Assembly: GCA_947630715.1 (NCBI GenBank)
Contig: CANRIP010000003.1
Location: forward strand, 1-64,000
Length of the DNA stretch: 64,000 bases
Direction of reading: 5' to 3'
Origin: an uncultured Acetatifactor sp.
Lineage (GTDB): Bacteria > Bacillota > Clostridia > Lachnospirales > Lachnospiraceae
The notes beneath the pieces are model-generated. The model worked only from the letters and a program-made list of their open reading frames with translations, was not told the origin of the DNA and ran no database searches. The number at the start of each line of letters is the position of its first letter. Position 1 is the first letter of the stretch. Shown one piece after another: positions 25,908 to 34,748 of this stretch. The translations under genes were made by a program, and so were the position numbers.

Positions 25908-26180
25908 TCACCTGTGCAGATACACGCTGAAACTGCTCCAGAGCCTCACCATATACTCCACGATGGAATTCATCATCCACGGCCCGAAAATCACCAGCGC
26001 GGAAAAAACGCAGATAATCTTCGGCACAAAAGTCAGCGTCTGCTCCTGAATGGAGGTGACCGTCTGAAAAATACTGATAATCAGCCCTATGATCAAAGAC
26101 ACCAGCAGTACCGGCAGCGAAACCTGAATAATCAAAAACAGCGCTTCCCTGGCCATTTCAGATACCGCATCCACTGTCAC
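25908..26180 (-). CDS. fliQ: Flagellar export apparatus protein FliQ
   Basis: The 90-residue protein has two membrane helices (about 15-40 and 50-72). The family sequence includes LPVLLVSLIIGLIISIFQTVTSIQEQTLTFVPKI. It starts at GTG after a GGGAGGGAAGG site. It forms part of the helical FliPQR channel assembly together with the neighbouring gene products. Confidence 0.95.
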   Translation of the reverse strand: MTVDAVSEMAREALFLIIQVSLPVLLVSLIIGLIISIFQTVTSIQEQTLTFVPKIICVFSALVIFGPWMMNSIVEYMVRLWSSFSVYLHR

Positions 26181-26233
26181 AGGCCTTCCCTCCCTTCCTC
26201 AATGCCGCCCTACCGTTTCCCCGGGACGGTTTG

Positions 26234-27103
26234 TCAGTAATACGTTGTCACCAGATTGCCGATTAACAGCGACCACCCGTCCGCCAGAACAAACAACAGG
26301 ATCTTAAAAGGCATGGAAACCGTTGTGGGCGGCAGCATCATCATACCCATACTCATCAGCGTGGACGCCACCACCATATCGATCACGATAAACGGGATAT
26401 AAATGATAAAACCGATCCAAAACGCCGCCCTCAGCTCGCTGATCATAAAGCTGGGGATTAGAACGGACAGCGGGATATCGTCCAGCGTCCTGCCGTCCCA
26501 GGTCTTGCCCGCAATATCCATAAACAGATCCACATCCTTTAACTGGGTCTGTCCGTACATAAATTCCCGAAGGGGCTGTATCCCCTTCTCGAAGGCCTCG
26601 TCCTGCTCGATGATCCCTTCCTCAAAGGGCTGAATCGCCTCCGTGTTGATCCTGTCCACAGTGGGCTCCATAATAAAAAACGTCAAGATCAGCGCCAACC
26701 CGATCAAAACCTGATTGGGCGGGGCCGTCTGGGTATTCAGGGCGGCTCTGGTAAAATGGAGCACGATGATGATTCTGGTGAAGGAAGTCATCATCAGGAT
26801 CAGCGTAGGCGCAAGGGCGATCAGCGTCAGGGTGATCAGGATGCGCAGCACCCCGTTAATGTTGCCGTTGTCCCCGTCCATGGAGATCGTAAAGATATTG
26901 CCGGTATTGGGGGTACTGTCCCTTAGCTCCTCCGGGGTCTGAGCGGTTCCGGCGGGATCCCGGAAGGTGGAGACATCCGTGTCCCCGGTGTTGAGATCCG
27001 CGGCAGAAACTGGCAGAGACCCTTGAATACACAATATGCCTACCGTGACCAGCAGGCATATCATTGCTTTTATCCACTTATAGTTCAGCTTACGTTTCAT
27101 CAT
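26234..27103 (-). CDS. fliP: Flagellar export apparatus protein FliP
   Basis: The 289-residue protein has an N-terminal signal peptide (KWIKAMICLLVTVGILC, cleavage plausible near PVSAA), as is usual for FliP, and four membrane helices. Signatures are ALAPTLILMMTSFTRIIIVLHFTRAALNTQTAPPNQVLIGLAL and PFIVIDMVVASTLMSMGMMMLPPTTVSMPFKILLFVLADGW. The start overlaps fliO by about 14 nt, and a second ATG follows immediately. It is a core export channel subunit. Confidence 0.96.
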   Translation of the reverse strand: MMKRKLNYKWIKAMICLLVTVGILCIQGSLPVSAADLNTGDTDVSTFRDPAGTAQTPEELRDSTPNTGNIFTISMDGDNGNINGVLRILITLTLIALAPTLILMMTSFTRIIIVLHFTRAALNTQTAPPNQVLIGLALILTFFIMEPTVDRINTEAIQPFEEGIIEQDEAFEKGIQPLREFMYGQTQLKDVDLFMDIAGKTWDGRTLDDIPLSVLIPSFMISELRAAFWIGFIIYIPFIVIDMVVASTLMSMGMMMLPPTTVSMPFKILLFVLADGWSLLIGNLVTTYY

Positions 27104-27485
27104 GTCCCCGGCTTTCCTCCGGTTTTTTCGCGGTATCCGGCCGTTTTCCCGCCGCCTTGTCCAAAAGTTCCCTGAAACTGAAATTGCCGAACCGGACGTT
27201 TGGTTTCAACTGATCGGCGGGCACCTCTCCCAGAAGGGTGACGGTATCCTTGCACACGGCGATCACCTTATAGGTTTCACCTATCCGCACAATCTGCAAA
27301 TACTTGCTGCCGGAAATACGGGCGGTCTCTATCACCTGGATGTTCCCCGACGCTGCCTGCTGTTTCTGATTGTTTGCGATCCATCGGGTAGTCAGCGCGG
27401 TGATTCCAAGAACCGCGACAAAAATAAGCAGCACCGTAATCAGTTGAGCATAACTGCCGGCGTTTCCCGTCAATAAAAGCCCCAT
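27090..27485 (-). CDS. fliO: Flagellar biosynthesis protein FliO
   Basis: The 131-residue protein has one N-terminal membrane helix (about 11-33) followed by the FliO/FliZ cytoplasmic domain (IQVIETARISGSKYLQIVRIGETYKVIAVCKDTVTLLGEV). It assists assembly of the FliP ring. The C-terminal tail is charged and probably disordered. Its start overlaps the cheY stop by 1 nt, and its stop overlaps fliP. Confidence 0.88.
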   Translation of the reverse strand: MGLLLTGNAGSYAQLITVLLIFVAVLGITALTTRWIANNQKQQAASGNIQVIETARISGSKYLQIVRIGETYKVIAVCKDTVTLLGEVPADQLKPNVRFGNFSFRELLDKAAGKRPDTAKKPEESRGHDET

Positions 27486-27847
27486 CAGCCCACGACCTTC
27501 TTCACAGCCTCCAGAACCCGTTCCGCCTGGAACGGTTTCACGATAAAGTCCTTTGCGCCCGCCTGAATGGATTCAATCACCATCGCCTGCTGTCCCATGG
27601 CGGAACACATAATCACCTTCGCTCCCGCGTCCGTCTTCCTGATTTCCTTTAAGGCCTGGATTCCGTCCATCTCCGGCATGGTGATGTCCATCAGCACAAG
27701 ATCGGGGGAAACCTCTTTGTACTTTTCCACCGCTTTTATGCCGTTCTCCGCCTCTCCTGCAACGTTGTAGCCGTTCTTTGTCAGGATGTCCTTGATCATC
27801 ATCCGCATGAACGCCGCATCATCACATATCAAGATATTTTTTGCCAT
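27485..27847 (-). CDS. cheY: Chemotaxis response regulator CheY
   Basis: The 120-residue single-domain receiver has D9, D10, phospho-acceptor D54 (LVLMDITMPEMDG), S82 and K104 (FIVKPF). It carries the CheA signal to the flagellar switch (FliM/FliY). Placement between fliY and fliO is the Bacillus-type arrangement and argues that this is the true CheY and not an orphan regulator. AGGAGG precedes the ATG. Confidence 0.95.
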   Translation of the reverse strand: MAKNILICDDAAFMRMMIKDILTKNGYNVAGEAENGIKAVEKYKEVSPDLVLMDITMPEMDGIQALKEIRKTDAGAKVIMCSAMGQQAMVIESIQAGAKDFIVKPFQAERVLEAVKKVVG

Positions 27848-27859
27848 TTAACCGTCCTC

Positions 27860-29188
27860 CTACTTAATGATTTCTGTGACTCTGATACTGAAACATTCCT
27901 CTATCACTACTACTTCGCCCTTCGCAACAAACTTCCCGTTTACAAGCACATCTATGGGTTCACCGGCAATACGGTCAAGCTCTATAATCGTGCCGGGAGC
28001 GAAATTAAGGATTTCGGAAATGGATTTCGTGGATCTTCCCAGTTCCACCGTAACCTCCAAAGGCACATCCATGATCAGGCCGATATTTTCCTGACCCTGT
28101 ATGCCTCTGCCATCTCCTGAAAAGCTTTGGAACTGGGCGGGCTGCACATTGACGTTCTGTCCCTGGGGCATTACCGCTCCCTGGGGCATCATCCCCGGCT
28201 GGGGCATCATCCCGCCTTGCGGCATCATCCCTCCCTGGGGCATCATTCCCATCTGTGGCATCATTCCCATCTGCGGCATCATTCCCATCTGTGGCATCAT
28301 CCCCATCATGGGATTCATTCCCATCTGCATGCCATTCATATTTCCTTGCGGCATTCCCTGCATCATACCGTTGTTAGGCTGCTGAGGCTGCTCTGCCGGA
28401 GCCGGCTCCGGCTCCGAAACCGGTGCGCTCCCCATCTGATTGTTCAGGAACGTGGCCACCAGATCCCGGGCAAATTCCACAGGATACAACTGCATGATGG
28501 AGCTGTCAACCAGTTCGTCGATCTGCATCCGAAAGGAAACCTTTACGAACACGCCCCCCAGAAAAGGAGAAATATCCTCTCCCGTTTTGTACTGGGTCAG
28601 ATCCAACAGCGTCGAATCCGGCGGGCTGATATCGATGGTCTTCTTCAGCATCGTGGAAAGGGATGTGGCCGCCGAGCCCATCATCTGGTTCATGGCTTCG
28701 GAGATGGCGCTTAAGTGCAGCTCTCCCAGCTCCCCCTCCGTGTTGGTGCCGTCCCCGCCCATCATCAGATCGGTGATGACCTTAACGTCATGCTCCTTCA
28801 GCACCAGGATATTGGTACCGTCCAGGCCCATGGTATATTTGATCTGAATAAAGACACAGGGTTTTTCATATTCCGTCAACAAGGTGTTCCAACTGGCGAT
28901 TTCCACCACCGGGGTGGTGATATTCACTTTTCTGTTCACCAGGGAATACAGTGTGGTGGCAGAGGATCCCATGCTGATGTTTGCTACTTCTCCGATGGCA
29001 TCCTTCTCCACATCCGAAAGAATGTCTTCTACGTTCACATTATCCAGCGGATCACTTCCAGACGGACCTCCGGATGCGGCGGAATCTGCGTCACCGCCTG
29101 ATGCGGAACCTGCATCCCCGTCATCAGAGAGATCCATGCCGCTCAAAAGAGCATTGATCTCATCCTGGGACAGCATTCCTCCATCCAT
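27860..29188 (-). CDS. fliY: Flagellar switch phosphatase FliY (CheC-like plus FliN)
   Basis: The 442-residue switch component has a FliM-binding-like N-terminus (LSQDEINALLSGM) and a CheC-like phosphatase region (about 50-250). Its two E-x-x-N sites are E67/N70 and E164/N167. A Met/Pro/Gln/Gly-rich linker (about 270-345) is built on MGMMPQ hexads, and a C-terminal SpoA/FliN domain follows (about 365-442). It is expected to remove phosphate from CheY-P at the motor and to form the C ring. The linker is encoded by near-identical 18-bp DNA repeats. It lies 4 nt after fliM. Confidence 0.95.
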   Translation of the reverse strand: MDGGMLSQDEINALLSGMDLSDDGDAGSASGGDADSAASGGPSGSDPLDNVNVEDILSDVEKDAIGEVANISMGSSATTLYSLVNRKVNITTPVVEIASWNTLLTEYEKPCVFIQIKYTMGLDGTNILVLKEHDVKVITDLMMGGDGTNTEGELGELHLSAISEAMNQMMGSAATSLSTMLKKTIDISPPDSTLLDLTQYKTGEDISPFLGGVFVKVSFRMQIDELVDSSIMQLYPVEFARDLVATFLNNQMGSAPVSEPEPAPAEQPQQPNNGMMQGMPQGNMNGMQMGMNPMMGMMPQMGMMPQMGMMPQMGMMPQGGMMPQGGMMPQPGMMPQGAVMPQGQNVNVQPAQFQSFSGDGRGIQGQENIGLIMDVPLEVTVELGRSTKSISEILNFAPGTIIELDRIAGEPIDVLVNGKFVAKGEVVVIEECFSIRVTEIIK

Positions 29189-29191
29189 TGT

Positions 29192-30172
29192 CTACTCCTC
29201 CTCTCTGATAACCGAAGTGATCCGAACAGCGTAGGAATCTTTTTCGGCGCCGGGCAACGCGGTAAATTTTTTAATGTTGCCTACATACACATTCATATCC
29301 TCATCCACTTTGGAGTCAAGGCGGATGCAGTCGCCCACCTGCAGATTCATGAAATCGCTGACGGAAATGGTGCTCCGGCCCAGAACCGCACGGATGGGAA
29401 TATCCACCTTGCGGATCAGGGATTCAATGTACATCTCATAATTCTCGTCATGATTCTCCTGCATGGTCGAGAACCAGAACCTGGTATTCAGCTTATCCAT
29501 GACGTCCTCCAGCGTAAAGAACGGAAGACATATATTCATGAACCCTTCCACATCGCCGATTTTCATGTTCAGTGTGACGATGGCGATCATATCGTTGGGG
29601 GATATGACCTGGGCAAACTGCGGATTGGTTTCCAGCCGCTGCATCACCGGGGCAATATCGATGACGGTTTTCCACGGATCCCGTAGCTGCTGGGTAAACA
29701 TCACCAGGATTTTCTGGATGATCGACATCTCTATCTCTGAAAACTCCCGGCTCTTTTCCAGCGGGACGCCGGTGCCGCCCAGCATCCTGTCCAGCATGGC
29801 ATACCCCAGATTGGTGGCAAGATCTATCAGGATCGTGCCGTTCAGCGGCGCAAAATTGATAATTCCCAGAATAACGGGATTCGCCAGGGCGTTGGTAAAT
29901 TCACTGAAGGTTACGGTCTCGGAACTGGCCACCGTCACCTGCACGTTTTTCCGCAGATACACGGTAAGGTTGGTGGAAATCAGACGGCCGTAATGCTCAA
30001 ATATCATTTCAAGCGTTCTTAAATGCTCCTTGGAGAACTTGGTGGGTCGGCTGAAGTCATAGTCCTTCACCTGCTTTTCATTGTTCTCCTGCATCTGTTC
30101 CGCGTCCAGTTCACCGGTGGAAAGCGCCGCCAGCAGATTATCTATTTCGTTTTGTGACAGGACCTCGCCCAT
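29192..30172 (-). CDS. fliM: Flagellar motor switch protein FliM
   Basis: The 326-residue C-ring protein has an N-terminal CheY-P binding peptide (LSQNEIDNLL), a CheC-like middle domain (about 40-230, with GTILIDLATNLGYAMLDRMLGG and FSEIEMSI) and a C-terminal SpoA/FliN-like domain. The AGGAGG site is well placed. It acts with FliG and FliY in torque switching. Confidence 0.96.
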   Translation of the reverse strand: MGEVLSQNEIDNLLAALSTGELDAEQMQENNEKQVKDYDFSRPTKFSKEHLRTLEMIFEHYGRLISTNLTVYLRKNVQVTVASSETVTFSEFTNALANPVILGIINFAPLNGTILIDLATNLGYAMLDRMLGGTGVPLEKSREFSEIEMSIIQKILVMFTQQLRDPWKTVIDIAPVMQRLETNPQFAQVISPNDMIAIVTLNMKIGDVEGFMNICLPFFTLEDVMDKLNTRFWFSTMQENHDENYEMYIESLIRKVDIPIRAVLGRSTISVSDFMNLQVGDCIRLDSKVDEDMNVYVGNIKKFTALPGAEKDSYAVRITSVIREEE

Positions 30173-30235
30173 GAGCGCTCACCTCCTTTGTTCCTCCCCG
30201 GGGAGAACCTTCTCCTCAAAAGGCGGTTTTCTTCC

Positions 30236-30769
30236 CTACTGGAACATCACATCGCTGATAGAGATCCTGTAAATAAACTTGGACTGGAACAGATTCTGCA
30301 CGGCAGCCAAAATCTCCGCCCTCACCTGTTCCGATTTTTCGTTAAACTCCTGTTCCGTATAATTCCGGACCACCGAGGCAACGGCGTCCTTGATCTGTAT
30401 TTCAAAGCCCTGAAGCGTCTCTGCGCTTCCCAGCTCCTTGTAATCATCGTTTTTGGTATCCATGGCTAAGGACATATAGAAGATGACCATGCTGTGGCCG
30501 CTGGTCTTCCCTTCCCCGTCCACGGTGGGTTTCAACTGGAGCATCAGCCGGTCCGCCAGAGGATAAGTGGCCGTCTGGGAAAGCGGTATGTTGTCTTCGG
30601 CTTCCCCTCCGGGCGCGGTAACCTCCAGATTCATCACCGTCAGGATGCTGTCCACCATAGCCGCGGTTTTGCCGTTGGTGCCGATCACGCTTACCATCAT
30701 AACGGCCGTCAGCGCCAGGTTGACCACCAAAAGAGCCAGTATCAGTATACTCAGTAGATTTTTCTTCAT
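30236..30769 (-). CDS. fliL: Flagellar basal body-associated protein FliL
   Basis: The 177-residue protein has one N-terminal membrane helix (MKKNLLSILILALLVVNLALTAVMMV) and an extracytoplasmic FliL domain ending in KSEQVRAEILAAVQNLFQSKFIYRISISDVMFQ. It associates with the stator and supports torque. I chose the ATG at 30769, which has AGGAGAGG at good spacing. An ATG nine codons upstream is less well placed. It lies between motB and fliM. Confidence 0.9.
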   Translation of the reverse strand: MKKNLLSILILALLVVNLALTAVMMVSVIGTNGKTAAMVDSILTVMNLEVTAPGGEAEDNIPLSQTATYPLADRLMLQLKPTVDGEGKTSGHSMVIFYMSLAMDTKNDDYKELGSAETLQGFEIQIKDAVASVVRNYTEQEFNEKSEQVRAEILAAVQNLFQSKFIYRISISDVMFQ

Positions 30770-30799
30770 CGCAATTTCCTCTCCTTTGTCCCGCACGGA

Positions 30800-31636
30800 T
30801 TAACGGGAAGGATTGTACATCCTGATTTCCACCCTGCGGTTGCTGCGTCTCCCCTCCGGCGTATCATTGTCCGCAATGGGCTTGCGTTCTCCCATGCCCG
30901 CATGCTGCAGATTGACGGGATCCAGATAGGTATGATCCACCAGATAGTAAAACACCGACAGCGCTCTGGCGCTGCTTAATTCCTCATTGTCCGCGTATTT
31001 CTCGCTGGCCATGGGAACGTTGTCGGTATGCCCTTCGATCTCCACCGTCCCCTGGCTGTACTTTTCGAGGATGCCGCCGATTTTATCCAGCACTGTCTTC
31101 GCGTCAGGTTTTAACTCGGCGCTGGCCGAATCAAACAGCAGCGCCCCGTTCAGGGTAAGCTCCACATACTGGGCCGTAAAATCCACATCCACCTGATCCC
31201 CGATGCTTTCCTCCCTTAACACTTGCTCCACTTCCTCGGCAAGCTCCTCGTTCTCCTGCAGACTCAGGGCGTCCAGCGCCTGCTGCAACTGCTGCGCCGT
31301 CACGTTCTCCGGAAATCCTTCAAATTCTTCCATCTGCTCGCCGTCCGTAGAACTGTCGGCCTGCTTGCCCGTGCTGTTAATGTATTGATCCAGCTCATTT
31401 AACTGGCTGACGCCGTTGCTGACCAGGAATCCGTCGCCGATGGCGTTGGAACCGGCCTCAAACACGCTGACCGTGTTGTTCATTGCCGCGACCAGCGCGG
31501 CAAGCTTTGCCTCATCCATATTGGACATGGCAAACAGCATGACAAAGAAACAAAGGAGCAGGTTCATCAGATCGCTGAAGGTGGCCATCCACGCCGGCGA
31601 ACCGGGCGCGGGCGTATCCTCCTTGCGTTTCGCCAT
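30800..31636 (-). CDS. motB: Flagellar stator protein MotB
   Basis: The 278-residue protein has one N-terminal membrane helix with the proton-path aspartate (D22 in TFSDLMNLLLCFFVMLFAMSN), a plug/linker region, and a C-terminal OmpA-like peptidoglycan-binding domain (VEIEGHTDNVP, LSSARALSVFYYLVDH, GERKPIADNDTPEGRRSNRRVEI). It anchors the MotA/MotB stator to the wall. The ATG overlaps the motA stop by 1 nt. Confidence 0.95.
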   Translation of the reverse strand: MAKRKEDTPAPGSPAWMATFSDLMNLLLCFFVMLFAMSNMDEAKLAALVAAMNNTVSVFEAGSNAIGDGFLVSNGVSQLNELDQYINSTGKQADSSTDGEQMEEFEGFPENVTAQQLQQALDALSLQENEELAEEVEQVLREESIGDQVDVDFTAQYVELTLNGALLFDSASAELKPDAKTVLDKIGGILEKYSQGTVEIEGHTDNVPMASEKYADNEELSSARALSVFYYLVDHTYLDPVNLQHAGMGERKPIADNDTPEGRRSNRRVEIRMYNPSR

Positions 31637-32433
31637 TACTCCTCACCCCCTGTTTCATCTTCTCCCGAACCTTCCCGATCCTTGGGAGCCAGAAAGGACT
31701 TCAGTTTTTCCTCAATGACTCTGGGGTTTTCACCGGCCTGTATGGACAGAAGGCCTTCGATCATGACCTCCTTCATCATCATTTCGCTTTCATTGTCGGC
31801 CTTCAGCTTGGCGGCCACCGGAAGGCAGATCCAGTTGGCCAGCATGGAGCCGTACAGGGTTGTAATCAGCGCCACGGCCATGGAAGGCCCCAGCTTATCC
31901 ATTTCACTCATATGGTACAGCATATCCACCAGTCCCACCAGGGTGCCGATCATACCCCAGGCAGGCCCCATGGACGCCCATGTCTCCCAGAATCCGATCC
32001 GTTTCTTGTGCCGGCCCTCGATGCTGACCAGCTCCGTCTCCATAATGGCGCGGACCAGATCGGGATCCGTGCCGTCCACAATCAGCAGAATGCCTTTTTT
32101 CAGGAAGGGTTCTTCCATGTCGGCGGCTGCTTCCTCCAGGGAAAGCAGTCCTTCTTTTCTGGCAATGTTGGAAAGTTCAATAATTTTCTGTATCATTTCC
32201 GCGGTGTTGATGGCGGGCGCCTTAAAAATCAGCGTAAAGCTTTTCAGGCCTCCGATAAAGTCCTGGAGGCTGACTGACGTCAGGGTAGCAAAAGTAGCGC
32301 CTCCAAACGTAATAACTGCTGAAGGTGCATCCATATACTCCTTAACCAGATTTTCGATTCCGGCGTTACTGACAACGCCGTAAATGAGCATGGCAAAACA
32401 GAGAATAATGCCTGCCAGAGACGCTATATCCAT
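31636..32433 (-). CDS. motA: Flagellar stator protein MotA
   Basis: The roughly 265-residue membrane protein has four helices: about 4-20, 32-50, then a large cytoplasmic loop, then GMIGTLVGLVDML and ALITTLYGSMLANWICLPVA. It is the torque-generating stator subunit that uses the ion gradient with MotB. I prefer the ATG at 32433, preceded by TAGGTGG. A GTG three codons upstream overlaps that site. The loop carries charged residues expected to contact FliG. Confidence 0.94.
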   Translation of the reverse strand: MDIASLAGIILCFAMLIYGVVSNAGIENLVKEYMDAPSAVITFGGATFATLTSVSLQDFIGGLKSFTLIFKAPAINTAEMIQKIIELSNIARKEGLLSLEEAAADMEEPFLKKGILLIVDGTDPDLVRAIMETELVSIEGRHKKRIGFWETWASMGPAWGMIGTLVGLVDMLYHMSEMDKLGPSMAVALITTLYGSMLANWICLPVAAKLKADNESEMMMKEVMIEGLLSIQAGENPRVIEEKLKSFLAPKDREGSGEDETGGEE

Positions 32434-32461
32434 GCAAACCACCTACATTTTGCATTTTCGA

Positions 32462-32647
32462 CTATTCAGCAAAAATATCCTTTCTATCCAATTTTACAAG
32501 ATTTTTTATCTCTTGTCTACTTTCTTTTACAATTATTTTTTTCCCCGTGGTGAGGGTGATCACCGTATCCGGCGTTTCCTCCACCACTTCAAACAAAAGA
32601 GGGTTCACAAGAATCTTGACGCCGTTCAGTTTCGTTACTTCAATCAT
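32462..32647 (-). CDS. flbD: Small flagellar protein FlbD
   Basis: The 61-residue protein matches the FlbD family of small proteins encoded next to flgE and motA (MIEVTKLNGVKILVNPLLFEVVEETPDTVITLTTGKKIIVKES). The role of this family is poorly defined; loss affects motility in some Firmicutes. The start at 32647 is two codons inside the longest frame. It sits after a strong stem-loop that follows flgE. Confidence 0.85.
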   Translation of the reverse strand: MIEVTKLNGVKILVNPLLFEVVEETPDTVITLTTGKKIIVKESRQEIKNLVKLDRKDIFAE

Positions 32648-32691
32648 ATGCAAGCCTCTGCCTTTATGTAAGGTTCCGGATTCCTGGGAAG

Positions 32692-32728
32692 AACATAGGG
32701 GAGCGGAATCAAACCGCTCCCCTATGTT
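32692..32728 (-). other. Perfect 15-bp inverted repeat between flgE and flbD
   Basis: The arms 32692-32706 and 32714-32728 (AACATAGGGGAGCGG and its complement) are perfect with a 7-nt loop. On the minus strand the tail is GTTCTTCCC, not a real T run. It lies 107 nt after the flgE stop and 44 nt before the flbD start. It could be an inefficient terminator, an RNase-processing or stabilising structure, or a protein site. It may set the level of stator relative to hook transcripts. Confidence 0.75.
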
Positions 32729-32834
32729 GTATCATATCTAGGAAGTTATTGCAAGGAAAAACTGAAATTACGTTTTGTCAAATCCTGCCTAAAACACCGG
32801 ATTTCTCCCGCCTTTCACCGGTTATGGGCTATCC

Positions 32835-34664
32835 TTACCGTTTCAGATTGGTCAGTTCCTCCAACAGCGTGTCGGACACTGTGATAATACGGCTGTTCGC
32901 CTGGAAACCACGCTGGGTGGTGATCATCTCCGTAAATTCCGAGGACAGATCCACGTTGCTCATTTCCAACTGGCCGGTGGTCATATAACCGCCGTTTGCG
33001 GTCACGTCCACGCCGATTCCGTCAAATTCCCCGGAGTTCATGGTGGCGGAGTACAGATTGTCGCCCTGTTTTTCCAGGCCGGAGGCATTGGCGAAGGCGG
33101 CGGTGGCAATCTGCCCCAGCAGCCTAGTCATGCCGTTGTCATAGCTGGCGTAGATCATGCCGTCCTGCTGAACGGAAAGGCCGATCATGTCTCCCAAAAG
33201 ACGGCCGGAGCCCACGCCGAGCCTGGTCTCGTCATTGCTGCCCCTTGTGGCGCCCACCGTGGAGGTTCCCTTGTTGTTGACGGAGGACATATCCGCAAAG
33301 TTGATATTGATGTCTGAGAAATTGCCGCCGAGAGCGGACATGCCGAAGACCACGTCCGTCACCGTCCTCTGCCCGTTGATGCCCGCAAACAAACCGGTAT
33401 CCGGGTCAAAAGCGATAGTGACGCCGTCAAACAGACGTCCCACGGTATCGAATTCCGCCGTGTCCCCCACGGCCGCATCCGGATAGGTAGGCAGCGTCAT
33501 GTTCTCGCCGTAAAGCACCTGGGCGCTGGCGGGGGATTTCGCCAGGTTGTTTAAAAGCGTCTGCATGGAAAGTCCCGGGGCCGCCGGGGTAGCGCCGTCC
33601 TCCGTGCCGGGGGCGTCCACCAGCAGATTCAAAAATTCGTCCGTGGATCCCTGATAGCCGTACGCCTTGGCGATGGCGTCCAACTGATCCTGGACGGTCT
33701 GGTTCACCGTGACTCCCATCCCTGTGGCGGAGTCCGTATACGTCAGCTCGCACACCGTATCCCGAGACTGTAAAGCCGCCCCTGTGGTGCCGTAACCTGT
33801 GTACATTTTCTCCAGGTCGGCCACCAGCACGTCGCCGTTGTATAATTTGCCGCCCTGCCATTTATAGTTGGTGGTGTCGAAGGAAACCTTCCCGGCCTTC
33901 ATCTGTCTGCTGTTTTCGTCTCCGAACAGCACGTTGCCGCCCAGATCCAGCTCGTTGCCGGCGGAGTCCAGAATCTTTTCCAGCTCCAGGCTGTATTCGT
34001 TCACATTTCCGGACTGGCGGAACACAAACCGGGCCGTGTACTCATAGCCCAGAGCGTCGTAAAAGTTCAGGTTGACCACCTTTCCGTTAATGCTGGTCAC
34101 GTCCGTATCGAATTTGTCGATGATGCCGTCCATATAAGCCTCGGAAGTGGCCTCCGCAGGATAGGTCATATTGGCGGTGCTCATGATCCTCAACGCGGAA
34201 ACCGTGTCCTGGCGGATATTGCCCGTCTCAGGATCCACCTGCCAGCCCATCACCGTATAGCCGGTGCTGGTCATGGCCAGGTTGCCCGCGCCGTCCACAT
34301 AAAAGGATCCGTCTCTGGTAAAGTAATTCTGCAGCCCGTCGCTGACCACAAAGAAATTGTCGCCGGTAATCATAATGTCAAAGGGATTGCCGGTGGACTG
34401 AGCGGAGCCCTGTCCTTCGATATTGATGTTGATAGCGCCGGATTTTACGCCCAGACCGATCTGTCTGGCGTTGATGCCGCCCCGCCCGGTGGCGGCGTTG
34501 GGGCCGCTGGCCTTCTGGGTGGTCTGGCTCATCAGATCGCTGAAAACGATGGAGCTGGATTTAAACGCTGTGGTGTTTACGTTGGCGATATTGTTGCCGA
34601 TTACGTCCATTTTGGTCTGGTGTGTCCTCAGTCCCGCCACGCCAGAGTAAAGTGATCTCATCAT
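32835..34664 (-). CDS. flgE: Flagellar hook protein FlgE
   Basis: The 609-residue protein is longer than enteric FlgE (about 400) because of extended variable middle domains. The N-terminal rod/hook signature is MMRSLYSGVAGLRTHQTKMDVIGNNIANVNTTAFKSS. The C-terminal signature is GQLEMSNVDLSSEFTEMITTQRGFQANSRIITVSDTLLEELTNLKR. It is exported by the type III apparatus and polymerises into the hook. It follows flgD and the TIGR02530 gene. A small hairpin (GTTCC with GGAAC) places its Shine-Dalgarno sequence in or near the loop. Confidence 0.95.
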   Translation of the reverse strand: MMRSLYSGVAGLRTHQTKMDVIGNNIANVNTTAFKSSSIVFSDLMSQTTQKASGPNAATGRGGINARQIGLGVKSGAININIEGQGSAQSTGNPFDIMITGDNFFVVSDGLQNYFTRDGSFYVDGAGNLAMTSTGYTVMGWQVDPETGNIRQDTVSALRIMSTANMTYPAEATSEAYMDGIIDKFDTDVTSINGKVVNLNFYDALGYEYTARFVFRQSGNVNEYSLELEKILDSAGNELDLGGNVLFGDENSRQMKAGKVSFDTTNYKWQGGKLYNGDVLVADLEKMYTGYGTTGAALQSRDTVCELTYTDSATGMGVTVNQTVQDQLDAIAKAYGYQGSTDEFLNLLVDAPGTEDGATPAAPGLSMQTLLNNLAKSPASAQVLYGENMTLPTYPDAAVGDTAEFDTVGRLFDGVTIAFDPDTGLFAGINGQRTVTDVVFGMSALGGNFSDININFADMSSVNNKGTSTVGATRGSNDETRLGVGSGRLLGDMIGLSVQQDGMIYASYDNGMTRLLGQIATAAFANASGLEKQGDNLYSATMNSGEFDGIGVDVTANGGYMTTGQLEMSNVDLSSEFTEMITTQRGFQANSRIITVSDTLLEELTNLKR

Positions 34665-34748
34665 AGTGCTTGTTCCTCCTTCAAGGAACGGAGCCGGCCC
34701 GGCCTTTCTCCGTCATTCGAAAGGCCATAACCTCCTGTTTAGGTCCGG

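Noticed and set aside
33427..33861. Second minus-strand frame inside flgE
   Set aside because: It is a shadow in an alternative frame within a clear hook protein gene, without start signals or motifs.
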